Positions 23,438-34,774 of a stretch of DNA of 64,000 bases are shown one piece after another (position 1 is the first letter of the stretch; each line of letters starts with the position of its first letter). The DNA comes from Gonapodya prolifera JEL478 (Eukaryota; Monoblepharomycota; Monoblepharidomycetes; Monoblepharidales; Gonapodyaceae), in the NCBI GenBank assembly GCA_001574975.1, contig KQ965737.1, positions 846,288-910,287 on the forward strand, given 5' to 3'. The notes beneath the pieces are model-generated. The model saw only the letters and a list, made by a program, of their open reading frames with translations, was not told the DNA's origin and made no database searches. A program made the translations under genes and the position numbers.

Positions 23438-25153
23438 ATGGCCTTCCGTCAAACCCTTCCCGATCCGGCACTTTCCACCTCCGACCTCGCTCGAGCGCGC
23501 ATCCGAAAGGCCACGACCCACTCCGCCATCACCATCCATGACCATGACGTCGAAACCGCCCCTTTCGTCATAGACCACCGGGAGACCGCACACGCACACG
23601 ATAGCAGACGGGCACACGGACACGTCAAAACCAAGGTCATGCAGTCCATCACAGCGGCGCCGTTTTGGGACGACAAGGGCGCTGGGGCGGGTGGTGGTTA
23701 TGTGAGTTTTGTATCACGTCATCATCACGATGGTGGCAAAAGGGGTTCTCTCGGAGACTGAACATGAAACTCTCTTCTGATTGTATACAGATGGACGCGA
23801 CGGAACACCTGAATGTGCAGCTTCGTCATCGCCACGTTCACCCAACTCAGGCCAGGAACACCGCAGCGATCGAGGATGAATCCAGGAGGCGCGGATCTTA
23901 CCCATTCAATATCCCCGTCGTGTAAGCATTGTCCCAACGCCACGCACATTGCGCATACCCTTAACGATACGGAGATTTCACACCTTGCCGTTCCTTGTGC
24001 CGCTTCGTAATCACAGCTACCCAACGCATTGGGACCCGGAATCGATCCAGAGGGTCAAAGTCACGGACTGGAGTGCGTCAATCGGCAACCCGTCCCCGTT
24101 CGGCCTGTACGCGTTCTCGGTAGCGACGATGATCTTTGGGTTCATCAACATTGGAGGTGAGGTTTCGTTGCAAAGGCGCCCCGACTAGTCGGTTTAGGAT
24201 CTGGCTGAAGATACGCATCTCCTTTAGTTGGTCCCGAGATCCCTTTCATCATGCTCGGAATGAACTGGGCGATCATACATGCTGGAGCTGGGCAGGTCTT
24301 GGCAGGAATCTACGAGTTGAATCGCGGTCAAACGTTTGCCGGAACGACCTTCACCACGTGCGTCTGCTCGTTCCTTTTCTTTTCTCTAGCCTGGGACAAT
24401 TTGCAAAGGTGCCTTTTCTCTCTCATTGTCGTTCAGATTCGGACTCTTTTGGCTCGGTCTCGGTCTTCACTGCGTTGAAGTCATGACGGGCGTGATATCA
24501 GCCGAAGCAACGACTGCAAAGTGGCCGGTATGTGTGCCTTCGCCCTTCTTTGAGACGAATCTTGGTCCCGAACAAGAATGTTCGAGCGCAGTTTTTCATT
24601 ACATTCATGATGTAAGCGATGCCGCAATTCCCTCAGTGTCTCCCATTCTTCACACACTCGTGCTTAGATGGGCCTCCATCGCCTTCTCCATCTTCATTAT
24701 AACGACCCGTCACTCCATTGCGCTGATGCTCATTTTCGGTAAGTTTTGAGTTATCTTTGGTTCAAAAAACATGTTTCCCACAAATCCTTTCTGCCAAGGT
24801 TGCGCGACGGCGTCTTTCGTCTGCATCGCGATTTCCAACTTCTCTCGCGTACTCGACATAATCGGTGGCGCGTTTTCAATTGCACTTTGGGCGTTGTCGG
24901 TAGGTTACCACTGCTCCGCTCCTCGAATACCAAGCAAGTGGGTGATCGGGTACGGAAACTCTTACGAGCATCTCGGTGTGTTCCACCTTGGTTTCTTGAT
25001 AGTATTCTAGCAAACCTCGTTGCCTGGAAGGAAGACTTGTATGCAGGAATGTGAGCTATTGATCCACTCGAGCATCACAGGTATTCAACCCACTTGCTAT
25101 CCCTCGGTAATCACTGGCAAGATCCCGGTGGAGATACGAACAGTTCTTCATAG
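23438..25153 (+). CDS. GPR1/FUN34/YaaH-family transporter (acetate/ammonium type)
   Basis: Family members are six-helix plasma membrane carriers for acetate/succinate or ammonium. The first two exons encode a His/Arg-rich cytosolic N-terminus (ending NIPVV). They join to YPTHWDPESIQRVKVTDW and the family signature IGNPSPFGLYAFSVATMIFG. Later segments are FIMLGMNWAIIHAGAGQVLA, GIYELNRGQTFAGTTFTT, FGLFWLGLGLHCVEVMTGV and ATASFVCIAISNF...IIGGAFSIALWAL. Helices match in number and order. The C-terminal junctions are uncertain. Joining an exon with NLVAWKEDLYAGM to YSTHLLSLGNHW gives a family-like end at 25153, whereas reading through would stop near 25010. The ATG of MAFRQTLPD is used; the frame is open upstream. 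Confidence 0.82.
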
Positions 25154-25444
25154 AGAAAGACACGGTGTATCTGTATTGGTGGTTTAGTCAGTCGCAGGCC
25201 AAAATATGTCGTCACAAGACACCCACCCTTTCCTTCATCACTTCCTTCACTTGTAATCCAGTGTTACTTTGTATCAAGGAGGGGTTTGACGATCACTAGT
25301 CCATTTCTCTGTTATCGCAATCACATCGAGGACGCAATCAGTGGTCCTCACCCTGCGATACATCTTCATGAATTCGCCCCGAACAGATAGCGGTAGAGGA
25401 ACGGAGCAGTCGAAGAGGCATTCCAGTTTAACGAAAGCGGTGAT

Positions 25445-25592
25445 CGCACCCCGCTTCCTACAGGTTCTTGAGGGCACGGCTGGCGTGAAGAGCGGAGGAA
25501 TCAGTTCCCGAACACTGAACACAACGTCTTCTATGTACTCATCTTTCGGGACCATTCGACACATGGAGCAACCCATGCGGCTTCTTCCATGC
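25445..25592 (-). repeat. diverged duplication, copy 1
   Basis: Read on the minus strand, this segment runs from GGAAGAAGC near 25590 through GTCGAATGGTCCCGAAAG and TTCACGCCAG to GGAAGCGGGG near 25450. The same ordered landmarks recur at 26399-26555 with many differences and small gaps, so the two are old duplicates. Copy 1 lies in a longer open frame (25274-25576). Confidence 0.5.
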
Positions 25593-26398
25593 AGGAAGGA
25601 TAACCCCCTACATGGCCTTCACCGCAAATCGCTTACCCGCCGGTCGTCAAGAGCGGGGTTCACGACTCTGATCTCGATGGCCGCTTTCAAACAGCGATGT
25701 CCCAACTGTGAAAAGTCGGGCAAGTGAATGACCCCAACGCTGAATGGAGACGGGTCGACACCAATGGGATGTTGCGAGAACTTGTTTGCAACCTGGGATG
25801 GCGGTAAAAGGTCTGAAAGCGCACGTTTGCCGCAATCCATATCGCCAGTCAGTGGGGGTTTACTGTTGCTAACTGTAAAAAAATTTTTCGTTACCTCGAG
25901 GACGAATTCACGATACAAACAGTATGAAGTCTGTGGTCGTTCCACGACATTGCGCATCATCATAAAGCCTACGTTATTCATGCCGATACTTAGCGGGTTC
26001 GCTGTATCTCGAATCAATCTCTGTTGCTCACCTGAACTTCTCAGGGGGTTTCGGAGTCTTGTTTCAATTACTCCTTTGGCAGCGAGCACCTGTGCTCAAA
26101 CTATATGCCCGTGCGTTCGCAGCTGGAAGTGAGATCGAGTCTCGGCATCTCAATGTGCTCTGCCTCACATCGAGAGTACAATTTATTATCCGAGCTCTCC
26201 CTGGCCACCTTATGATCCTGCAGCATTACCATACTGTCAATAATGTACCAGAAAATACAAAGTCTGCGTTTCGTATGTCGATGAGACCATATTCCGCGGA
26301 ATCAATCAGTGGTTCCTTACATTTGATTCACATCGATGAAATGGACCCCGACCAGGACCAGAAGGAAAGAAACGGCAACGGCAACAGAGATGGTATCA

Positions 26399-26555
26399 GC
26401 CCCGCTTCCACCTCGATTTTGAGGGCAAGACTGGCGTGAATCACGGTGCAATGAGTTTCTGAAGCACAGAAACGAGCAAAGGCCCCAACCACCGCTCTGC
26501 GCCCACCTTTCGGGGTGATTCGAACGTTGAACAACCCGCACTGCTTCTTCCGTGC
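26399..26555 (-). repeat. diverged duplication, copy 2
   Basis: This is the partner of the segment at 25445-25592, same strand, about 0.95 kb away. Shared landmarks in the same order are GGAAGAAGC, GGGTTG, TCGAAT, CCCGAAAG, TTCACGCCAG, TGCCCTCAA and GGAAGCGGGG. Reading frames are not the same in both copies, which suggests at least one is no longer coding. Confidence 0.5.
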
Positions 26556-27948
26556 AGATGCAGGACGAGTCCTCGCGCCGGAGACTGCGACAGCCGCAAA
26601 TCACGAACCCAACAGGACCACGACGATGTTGTCTGCATGATTCTATTTGTTATCGTGAAGATTTTGTATGTACGGCATGGCAGCACGCAAAATGTGTATC
26701 AAATTCGCCGTCGTAGACTTTGCCTGCCTCTGTCAAGTCGAGTATTGGAGTTGGATCTGCTTTGGAAGGGAAAAAGGTGTGGTGAGTATGCCGTGTTTTG
26801 GTCTCACCCCCAAATCATTTGTGCATCGATTTAAAAATTTGAACATTTTACACATTTTTGCGACACCTCTAAAAGGTCTCGTCGCCGATGGAAATGGAGA
26901 CCCATCTTTCTACCGAGCAGCTCAAAAGGATCATGATGAGACCAGGCCACTCTTGGGCGGCGACGACTGGATGGCGTTCTTCGCAACGGATTTCCTGCCA
27001 TAAACATCACGCGATTCACTGAGACGAACGGTGGGTCGTTTTGTTCCAATGTAAAAGATGTGGAGTTGGACGTGATCATGGAAAAACGGTCGGAAAGCTG
27101 AAACTGCGGGTCGCACCTGACACCCCGCGATTCCGGCCTGGCGAGACGTCCAAACGGCAGTGAGGCAGTGAGAGCATCCGATTGTTCCTGCGAGAAGGAC
27201 CTCGCCCCTTCCTATTGAATGGTGATCAACCGGTCAACCAACATCTCGAGACGAGGACAGGCCGGGTGAAGGTTTCTGGATGAATCGTAGTCGTAGTGTA
27301 TTCATTTTGCCGGTACTATTACATGTACTTGTACTCGAACGGGGTGTATTTGATGTGACCTTGATGATGGAGACCCTCGATCATGATGAATGGAGCAATG
27401 GAGGACGAAAAAAAGAGTTGCTCTATTGCCTGGGATGGCGATAGGCGCATCGCTTATCTTCCGTGACGCTCTGCTCGTCGTGTTTCATGGCGGGGGTTAA
27501 TTGTCAAAAAGTGCTAAATGTTTTGGAAGTGAGACCAAAAACACGGCATAGCTGAGTGAGGCGAAATCAAACGAAGGGGAAAGTGCGGCGGGTGGAAGTC
27601 CTTTGAACAATAACCAAAACTTCACCAAACATTACATCATCCAATGCAGATCTGAGTCAGCGAGATGACGGTGCCACTTCTTCCAGGAGCCCTGGAGTAA
27701 CCTTTGGGAATTAATTTTGAGACCCGGGACCTTTTGCGATTTCCAAAGAGACCAATTCCAAGACCACCGAAGAATCGGCTTGAGTGTCACGACAATCGTA
27801 GAAGTAAATTTAGCAGAGCATCGTCTATATCGGAGGCTTATGTAAGTTCGAAATGATGGTGCAACAACATCGGCTTCGCAATCTGCCGATTCGAACACAT
27901 TACATAAGATCGCCCACACAGTGCACCGCATCAAAACACCACTCAATC

Positions 27949-29671
27949 ATGTCCGAGGTGAAAGTTTTCCTGACTGGAGCCACTGGTGCGTTGCGTCCTC
28001 TTGTTCGCGTCGTGTCTCTGCCCATTCGTCTGAATCCAAATCATTCAATAACACAACCATCATTCAATAACACGACGCTTCCTTCGTACCGCGCCATCAA
28101 GGGTACATCGGCGGCCAAGTCTTGTTCGCCTTACTGAACCGCGCAGACGCATCGCGGTACAAAATTGCAGCGCTTATCCGCGGGGAGGAGCGCGCGCAGA
28201 AACTGCGGGATTTGGGCACGCGTGTCGTTGTGGGAAGTTTGGACGACGTTGAGATTATCAAAAAGGAGGCGAGCGAGGCAGACGGTAAGAGCTTCATGTG
28301 GCATCGCACCTGTGCTTCAATGTTTACAAACCTGCCTCTGGTCCAACATCGCAGTTGTGCTGCACACCGCCCACGCAGACCACATGCCATCTGCCAAGGC
28401 GATCATTGCTGGCCTTGAAGCAAAGGCCGCGGCGGGAAAGAAGGGGATTTACATTCACGTATGTTCCGGTCCAGAGTCCAAACCCACAACTACTCGCCTA
28501 ACTGACCCCACCTGCCCAAACCGCAGACCTCCGGCACGGGCGTCCTCGCCGACTTCGCCTACGGGGACACCGTGAACCCGACCATCTTCTCCGACCTCGA
28601 CCTCGCGCTCATCGACTCGCTCGAGGACTCCCAGCCCCACCGAGACGTCGACTTGGTCGTGCGCGCGGCGGGGGCGAGCGGGAAGGTGGACGCGTATATT
28701 GTGCTGCCGCCGACTATTTGTGAGTTGAGCAGTCCTAGCGAAGGGAGGACTCCGAGGCCTATGCCTGAAAGCGCCGACTGAAGACACGAGCTTAGCGAGT
28801 CTGTCTGCCGGAGGCGAATGATCTGCGCGAAGCTCGAATGAGACAGCGCGGAGCGAATATTCCCGCCGGAGGCGAGTGCCCCTGGAACGGAATAATCTCG
28901 TGCGGGGGACGGGTAGGAATGACGTGCCTTGTGCCAATGTGTGCTGACCGCACGTTGCAACTTGCCCAGACGGAATCGGTGACGGTCCGTTCAACAAGAT
29001 ATCGATACAAATTCCGAACCATATCCGTGCCGCGATTCAGTCTGGCAAGGCCCAGTATGTCGGAAAGGGCGTCGCGCGGTGAGTTTCATTCACNTGAACT
29101 ACTCTGACCAAACCCCACAAATCATTGACCCACCCGGCACTCCCCCCCAGCTGGTCCAACGTCCACATCTCGGACCTCGCCCCCTTGTACCTCACCATCC
29201 TCGACCACGCCCTCTCCCACCCGCAACCGTCCATACCACACCCCTTCGAGGGGTACTTCTTCGCCGAGACGGGCGAGCATTCGTGGGGGGAGGCCGTTGC
29301 GGAGATCGGGCGGGTCCTTAAGCGCAAGGGGGTGATTGCGAGTGAGGAGGCGGGGACGTTTGGAGAGGATGATGTGGTGACGTATTTGGGAGCGAGGGGG
29401 AGGAAGGGGTATGGGTCGAATTGTGAGTGGCCATTTACTGGCTGCGAGTCACTGGTCTGGGCTGGGCTGACCCATGCTTCCCTCTCCCCTCTCCCCCCTT
29501 CCTCCCCCCCTTCTCCCATTTATTCCAGCCCGCTCCCGCGCCCACCGCGGCCGCAAGATTGGCTGGACGCCCGCAAAGAAACCCGAGGACTTCTTCAAGG
29601 CGGTTTCGGAGGAAGTGGACTATATCTTGGCGAATGAGAAGCCAGGGTCCAAGGCGGTTGGGGATCATTGA
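27949..29671 (+). CDS. NAD(P)-binding Rossmann-fold protein (NAD-dependent epimerase/NmrA-like)
   Basis: The spliced product begins MSEVKVFLTGATGYIGGQVL, a classic TGxxGxxG dinucleotide site formed across the first intron. It continues RYKIAALIRGEERAQKLRDL, VVVGSLDDVEIIKKEASEAD, VVLHTAHADHMPSAKAIIAG, IHTSGTGVLADF, DLVVRAAGASGKVDAYIVLP with PTIYGIGDGPFNK, ISIQIPNHIRAAIQSGKAQY, WSNVHISDLAPLYLTILDHA and the C-terminal RGRKIGWTPAKKPEDFF. This order is typical of fungal NAD(P)-binding proteins of unknown substrate. Introns are short except one of 250 nt (28720-28969), which carries a GC-rich hairpin repeat described separately. An ambiguous base at 29094 lies inside another intron. The gene looks complete. 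Confidence 0.82.
28720..28969 (+). repeat. GC-rich hairpin repeat inside an intron (copy 1)
   Basis: This 250-nt intron is four to five times longer than its neighbours. It is rich in small imperfect inverted repeats such as GGACTCCGAGGCCT, CGAGCTTAGCGAG, TGCCGGAGGCGAATG and CCCGCCGGAGGCGAGTG. The same string of elements, in the same orientation relative to transcription, occurs in a long intron of the dehydratase gene at 59224-59718. The ends are ordinary GTGAGT donor and CAG acceptor. Confidence 0.7.
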
Positions 29672-30259
29672 TGGAGGGTGGTGAGGAGGGAGTGGGGGGG
29701 AGGCGGGAGTCGATGCGAGGAAAAGTGGACTTCGTCACCAGGCGACAGTCTTGTCATCGAAATTGAGAAATGGCAATGAGAAGATGAAAGCAATCATATA
29801 TGCATAATTTTTTGAGAATTTAAGAAATGAGAACCGCATCTCAAGGGGTTTGTACGCCAAACAATCATATATTTGCATGCATTCCGGCTCTGCGGCTCAG
29901 TGGCTCAGAGGCCCGAGGCGGCAGGGGCACAACATCAAACCATCGAGAAGACAAACATCAACATCAACATTTGTGATTATACATGAAACATACACTAATT
30001 CGCATTCGCATTCGGAATTATATGAGGGGTTTCGTCCGCTCCGCTCCGCCCAACCCAGTCGGACGAGACGAGACGGTCAGTCAAATCAAAAAATATATGA
30101 AGTCCTTTTCGTCCATTCACGCACTGCACTTGCGCACTGCTCTTACGACAACTCCTCCTCTCCCTCGCCCGAGCGTCGAGTCCACGTAATGTGCAAGGAA
30201 AAAAAACACCCAGCAGAAGCAGTACCAGCAGTGGCAGTACCAGCAGTTGCAGTCCACAA
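29672..30259. other. intergenic region between convergent genes
   Basis: The 590 nt between the stops of the Rossmann-fold gene and the unknown single-exon gene have no clear gene. A short sequence (CAATCATATAT followed by a TGCAT) appears twice, near 29792 and 29862. The rest is AT-rich near 29800 and otherwise unremarkable. Confidence 0.4.
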
Positions 30260-31546
30260 CTACTTTTTCCGTCCCAGAAGTGACGACAGCGACAAGTACC
30301 CCCGTCTCGTCGTCGTCGCGGTCGCCATGCCCGTGCGCGGGTACGTCCCCCCGGTCGAGTCGTGCGAGGCAAGGTCCACGTGCATCGCTCGCGTCGCGTC
30401 CGTGCTTGTCGATTTGGCGGCCTCGCTGCGTACCTCGTCCTCGGCCTCTCCCTCGCCCACCCCTCGACCGTGCCCGTGCCCGTGCCCGTGCTCCCCCTCG
30501 GCATGTGCCTCGGTATCAGCCCCGTCGCCGTCACCGTCGCCGCCGCCGTCCGACACGGTCGCGTCGGATCCGGCATCCTCCTCGTCCGCGGCCTCGATAC
30601 GCTCCATGAGCTCGTCCCACTCGGACCGTCTAAATTTGGACATGCGGCGGGCGCTCCACAGGACGCGCATTGTCGATCGGTACGTTTCCCCATCGGGTAA
30701 CCGGGCTTCGGAGGGGTTCGATTTGGCGAGGAGGACGAGGTCGGCAAGGCGGTGCAGGATGGGTGCGCGGGCGTCGGGAACGAAGATGGATGTTTTGGCG
30801 AGTAAGGAGAGAAGGATGGATGGGTCGGTGATGGCGCTGAGGTCGACATCCGGGGTGGAGGGGGTGGTGCAGGGAGAGTCCTTCTGGAGCGAGATGAGGT
30901 CGATGAGGTGTAGGTCCGCGGCGGGGTGTGAGGGTTGCAAGGATTGGGAGGAGGTGTGCGAGGAGACGTCGGATGGTGGCAGGCGGAGAATGGGCGGTCG
31001 AGGTCGCCTGTCGAGTGTCGGGTAGTGGAAGTCCAGGTCGGACGACGCGCGCGGGCCAAACGTGGCGTGCCTGCGCGGTCTGGGCAGGGTGTCGAACGAC
31101 TCTGCGGGCGTGACCATGATGGTGGGCACGTCGAGCGCCCGCGGGAATGTGGACGGTTTGAGCGGCAGCGTCAGGGCCTCCGCGCCGTCCGACACGCCGT
31201 CCTGTGTGTCGTGCACCCCGCGCGGAAACGTGCTAGGCGCCTGTGCCATGACGGCGTCCGGCGTGTGCGTGTGTGTGTGTTCCGTGGGTGGCAGCGGGGA
31301 ATCCGGAACGTGCGGCGCATCGTCATGGTGGCTTTTTTTGCCCAGCGAGCGGAAAAAACGGGCGAGCGGGGACGGTGAGCGCCGTCGCGTCTTGAGCGTC
31401 TCGGCAGGCATCGCGCGCGGGAGCGAGTGCGTGGTGCGAGCGGGAGAGTCGCCGGATTGTTCCGTGTGCTGGGGGCGCGACAGGGACCCGTACAGCAGAA
31501 AGGACAGCGACGTCGAGAATGCGCCGCGGTGCTTTTCCTGCGGCAT
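30260..31546 (-). CDS. uncharacterised single-exon protein, mostly disordered
   Basis: I recognise no family. The 428-codon frame is uninterrupted and starts at an ATG (the codon before it is TTG). The first 230 residues are rich in Pro, Ser, Thr and Arg with short runs such as TEHTHTHTPD. A more ordered, hydrophobic part follows (LIDLISLQKDSP, SILLSLLAKTSIFVPDARAP, ILHRLADLVLLAKSN, FRRSEWDELMERIEA). Then comes a low-complexity Gly/Asp/His segment (DGGGDGDGDGADTEA, EHGHGHGHGRG), and the protein ends GYLSLSSLLGRKK. Codon use is strongly GC-biased. The opposite strand also has long open frames through this region, as expected at high GC, but their Arg-rich translations look like shadows. A real gene is likely; its role is unknown. 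Confidence 0.55.
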   Translation of the reverse strand: MPQEKHRGAFSTSLSFLLYGSLSRPQHTEQSGDSPARTTHSLPRAMPAETLKTRRRSPSPLARFFRSLGKKSHHDDAPHVPDSPLPPTEHTHTHTPDAVMAQAPSTFPRGVHDTQDGVSDGAEALTLPLKPSTFPRALDVPTIMVTPAESFDTLPRPRRHATFGPRASSDLDFHYPTLDRRPRPPILRLPPSDVSSHTSSQSLQPSHPAADLHLIDLISLQKDSPCTTPSTPDVDLSAITDPSILLSLLAKTSIFVPDARAPILHRLADLVLLAKSNPSEARLPDGETYRSTMRVLWSARRMSKFRRSEWDELMERIEAADEEDAGSDATVSDGGGDGDGDGADTEAHAEGEHGHGHGHGRGVGEGEAEDEVRSEAAKSTSTDATRAMHVDLASHDSTGGTYPRTGMATATTTRRGYLSLSSLLGRKK

Positions 31547-33844
31547 CAACGCGCGGACGGCGGTGCGCGTGCGTGTGCGGGTGCGGGTTTTTTGCGCTGG
31601 GGTGAGGGAGCCTCGTTGAGTTCCGGGGAAACCACCACCACAAAAAACATTGAGGCTCCCCTGTTGATATGCTTACATTTCTGCCTGACGCTGGAAATAT
31701 TCAATCGAGCCATTTCTACGCTTCTACACTTCTACACGCCCGCGATTCATTTTATTAGACGGCGGAATTTCCTATGTGTGGCTGGTCGGGATGCGCGGCT
31801 GCCTCCTCCCCCGTCCTGGCTCCCATCCCCATGCTGGGGCTGTGAAGGCAAGCTGACGGCAAGCCCCACCCAAGCAGCCGCCAACCTACTTTCCCCAAAA
31901 GCCGAGCTTCTTTCAAAGTAATTTTCCCTGAAAGGCGGTTCGAATGCAGTCGCGAATAAGAAAGAGCGAGAAACATCGTACGTACCATGCATGTACTTTG
32001 GTGATTTCCCCGATAGAACGTAGACCGTAAACGTGCTCTTTTCAAGGCGTCTCCACTTGTCTCCACGAAATTACAAAACTCATTCCCTCATTGCTCTTTC
32101 ACTCATTTTAACCAGTTGCGCCCACGAGTGACGAGAGCAAGACGGGGAGAGGGTCGCACACGAGTGCGAGAGCGCCGAGGTCCCAATGGGGGATGGTGCG
32201 GCTTTGGGTGACCCTCTGCTCTAGTGACAAGTAGACAGACGGCGCCCTAAGCCCTCAACCACTCTGCGGTCCTCAACACCCGGCCCCTCCAAAAAAAAAA
32301 AACGAACCAAACTAAGCCTAAGCATAGAAAAATGTCTAACCTTTCGCTCCCTGCCCCGTACCACAACCGCCGGAGCGGGACGACCAGGATACTTTCAGTT
32401 GGGTCGTGTCGACGCGATGGACGTGTCAACGTCCCGTCGCGGTTGCGACTCGCGAATGCCACCCGTGGTCTACGCAGGTCACGCTTAGACGAACCGAAGG
32501 TGCGTGGACGAGAGGGAGGAAGATTCCGTGCAACCACCTCGACCGCGTTTCCTCGCTTGCAGATGCCAGATCGGCGCAGAGACTTTTGGTTCGGTGCGAG
32601 ACGTGCGTGTGCAACTCCAACTCCGACTGCTGGCTGCCCAGCCGCTGGGCCATACACAAACTTCTTCCATTGGTTCCACGTCCCACTGACAGAGGCGAGA
32701 TATACGTTATGACGGAGCAAACGTCTGAAAGCGATAGCCCTGTCATCGATTGAGCATTGGATACCGGACAAAAGTGGCGCGGATGTGAATGTGGATGTGG
32801 AATGACGGCGGATGCCGGACGGCAGGCGGCAAATCAAAATTCAATGATATGGGTCATCCTCAAGTCTCACGTCCACACTCCACCCGCTCGCGAGTCGCGC
32901 CTCCCGCCCCTTCCAATCTGCGGGTTTCGAAAGATTCCCTCTTCTCCTCTGCCGGTATTTTAGCTTTGATCAAGTACCTGTGTGTTTCCCTCCCGCAAGT
33001 ACCATTTCAGGGTTTACTTTTGCAAGATCTGTTTTGTATGCTGTCGCGGACCCTGTGACTTCGTGGAAATCCCGTGATAAGCGCGCTTTTGTGCTTCGTT
33101 TGGGTCGGTGATGCACACGTTCAAGATTTTTGGCCTTTCCACGATTCCACATTCACTCACATGGCGATGAAAAGATCTCCCCAGACCGGGGACAGTGACA
33201 TGCGATGCTCGGCTTTAGGCGTGGCTGTGGTAGGCGTCGGTTGAAGGCTCGCTTTGCGCTGTGTCGTCAACTGCACTTGTGGTCCTTGTCACGCCATTAA
33301 TGGGTGCTGGATTCGAAGAGGACGGGGCGTACGCCTCCGAGGTGCGTATGGAGTGGTTGCGGGTGAGAGAGGATTGGAGCAATGGATTATGCTCCGCAAC
33401 ATTGGACCCTGTGCGACTATGGAACAGTCTCCAGACACTCCCAGTGATTGCGACACGTCGCAGTTGGTTGATATCGACCCCACTCTGGCCGATGTTGGAC
33501 TACTCTTACGACATTCTGACTCGTCAACAGGGTGTCTGGACAGAACCCTTGCAAGGCAGCCTGGTGCTCGCGATGTCGTGGACATTGGCAGACGGATTGT
33601 GAGTATGGACGGGTGGAAATGTCCAGGCTCAGCATCCTTGACCGGGTGCTGCATCACGGGCGTCTGCGCTTGTCGGACAGTTTCTTGTCGTACTGGGCGC
33701 GGACAAGCAGAGACGACTCGCACAGATAAGTATCAGTGTGTGCTTGTATTCGCACAAAGGCTTTTTGAGTCTCTGACATCTTCCGTCGTCGTGTTTCCTG
33801 TTTCCTTGTTCGCGATGCCCCAGGTTCTCTGCAAACCACGTACT

Positions 33845-33959
33845 TTTTGGGACGCGACGGCGAGCAGCTTCCTCGAACGCGCGCCCTGGAAACGTTTCGC
33901 TGTCAACCTGGACGCGAACGGCTGACAGCTCGCCAAACCAAGACCCAAGCATCGAACAA
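33845..33959 (-). repeat. dispersed repeat, copy 1
   Basis: On the minus strand this segment shares a 26-nt perfect core (beginning GGCGAGCTGTCAGC and ending TTCGCGTCCA) with 47936-48054 on the plus strand. Similarity continues on both sides (TTCGAT...TTGG before; GACAG.GAAACG.TTCCAGG.CGCGCG and GCGTCCCAAAA after). Over about 115 nt roughly three quarters of positions match by eye. Translated similarity in one frame (LASCQPFAS...ASQK) hints at a coding origin. Confidence 0.65.
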
Positions 33960-34460
33960 CCTAGAAAGTTCTCGTGTTCATCGAATAGACGTACTGTCAA
34001 CATTCCATCCGTTGAGTTCGTCCTTTCCGCTCTGCAAGACACGGTTGTGATGGAAGTGAGCAATGGCGAGCTCCTCTGAATTCGCAAGCTGAAGGACACA
34101 AGCAAGGTGCTTGCTATCGACCCGTGTCACCTCAGTCACTAACGCGGTCGTTAATGCATGTGATTGTGGTGTGCGCCCACAGCCCCCTACACCCAGCTTG
34201 TTGTCGATCCAGTAACCTGTACCTCGTCCGGTGGTGGCTTGGGGGAGAGAGGGTTGAGACCAGCCTTTGCGATGGAGTTAACAACGGAAGATGCGTTCCG
34301 GTAGTGAGCGGGGGGAAAGTGGCTGGATGGTGATAAGTGCGGTGATTTTTTTCTTTCCTTTTTGATGTGTGAACCTTTCCTGACCTCCACCATTTGAACC
34401 TGTTCAATACCTGCCCTACATTTCACTCCGTGTCACCCCTACCAGCTGACACGTCGCAAA

Positions 34461-34774
34461 TGTTCTCTTTCTCCCAACACCCCTCCTTCCAAATCTGCGG
34501 CGAAACCGTCCGCAACCATATCGCGTAATGGGTGACCCCGAATTCCCGCACCTGCACTCAACCCCCTACCACCCAAGTGCCGCAGCCGGACCTCGTTGCG
34601 ATCGAGAACTGGGTCAAAAACCAGTATCTGCGGAACCGCCGTGGACCACCCGAAGAGCAGGAGGCTGCCCATCGCAAGGGCGAGGGGTTGGTGACAGTAG
34701 GACAGCTGAGGTTGAGCACGGCGCAGGCGATGGAGACGCCGACGTGCGAGGAAGTCAGACGGTTTGGGCATTAA
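34461..34774 (+). CDS. possible small gene, weak evidence
   Basis: An ATG at 34461 opens FSFSQHPSFQICGETVRNHI, which stops soon after. Downstream, in another frame, VPQPDLVAIENWVKNQYL and KGEGLVTVGQLRLSTAQAM run to a stop at 34774. Both pieces look protein-like and could be two exons of a short protein, but I could not find a GT-AG intron that joins them in frame. I do not recognise the family. This may be a broken gene or chance. Confidence 0.25.

Larger units (their letters stand above)
25154..27948. other. 2.8-kb gene-poor interval containing a diverged duplication
   Basis: I recognise no conserved gene here. A minus-strand frame of 156 codons at 25619-26089 and another at 25274-25576 have plausible composition (for example LPDFSQLGHRCLKAAIEIRV), but I cannot assign a family or join them confidently. 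Two related segments are listed separately. The 27000-27900 part has no protein-like frames and probably includes the promoter of the next gene. Confidence 0.35.

Noticed and set aside
29850-31059. Long plus- and minus-strand frames overlapping the unknown single-exon gene
   Set aside because: Their translations are Arg/Pro/Ser shadows of a GC-rich coding region in other frames, with no protein-like pattern.
32225-32275. tRNA-like A-box on the minus strand (GCAGAGTGGTTGAGGGC)
   Set aside because: No matching B-box, no closing acceptor stem and no convincing anticodon arm could be drawn.
33254-33925. A 223-codon plus-strand frame
   Set aside because: It overlaps the dispersed repeat, is Cys/Arg/Ser-rich with no motif, and competing frames of similar quality exist on the other strand.
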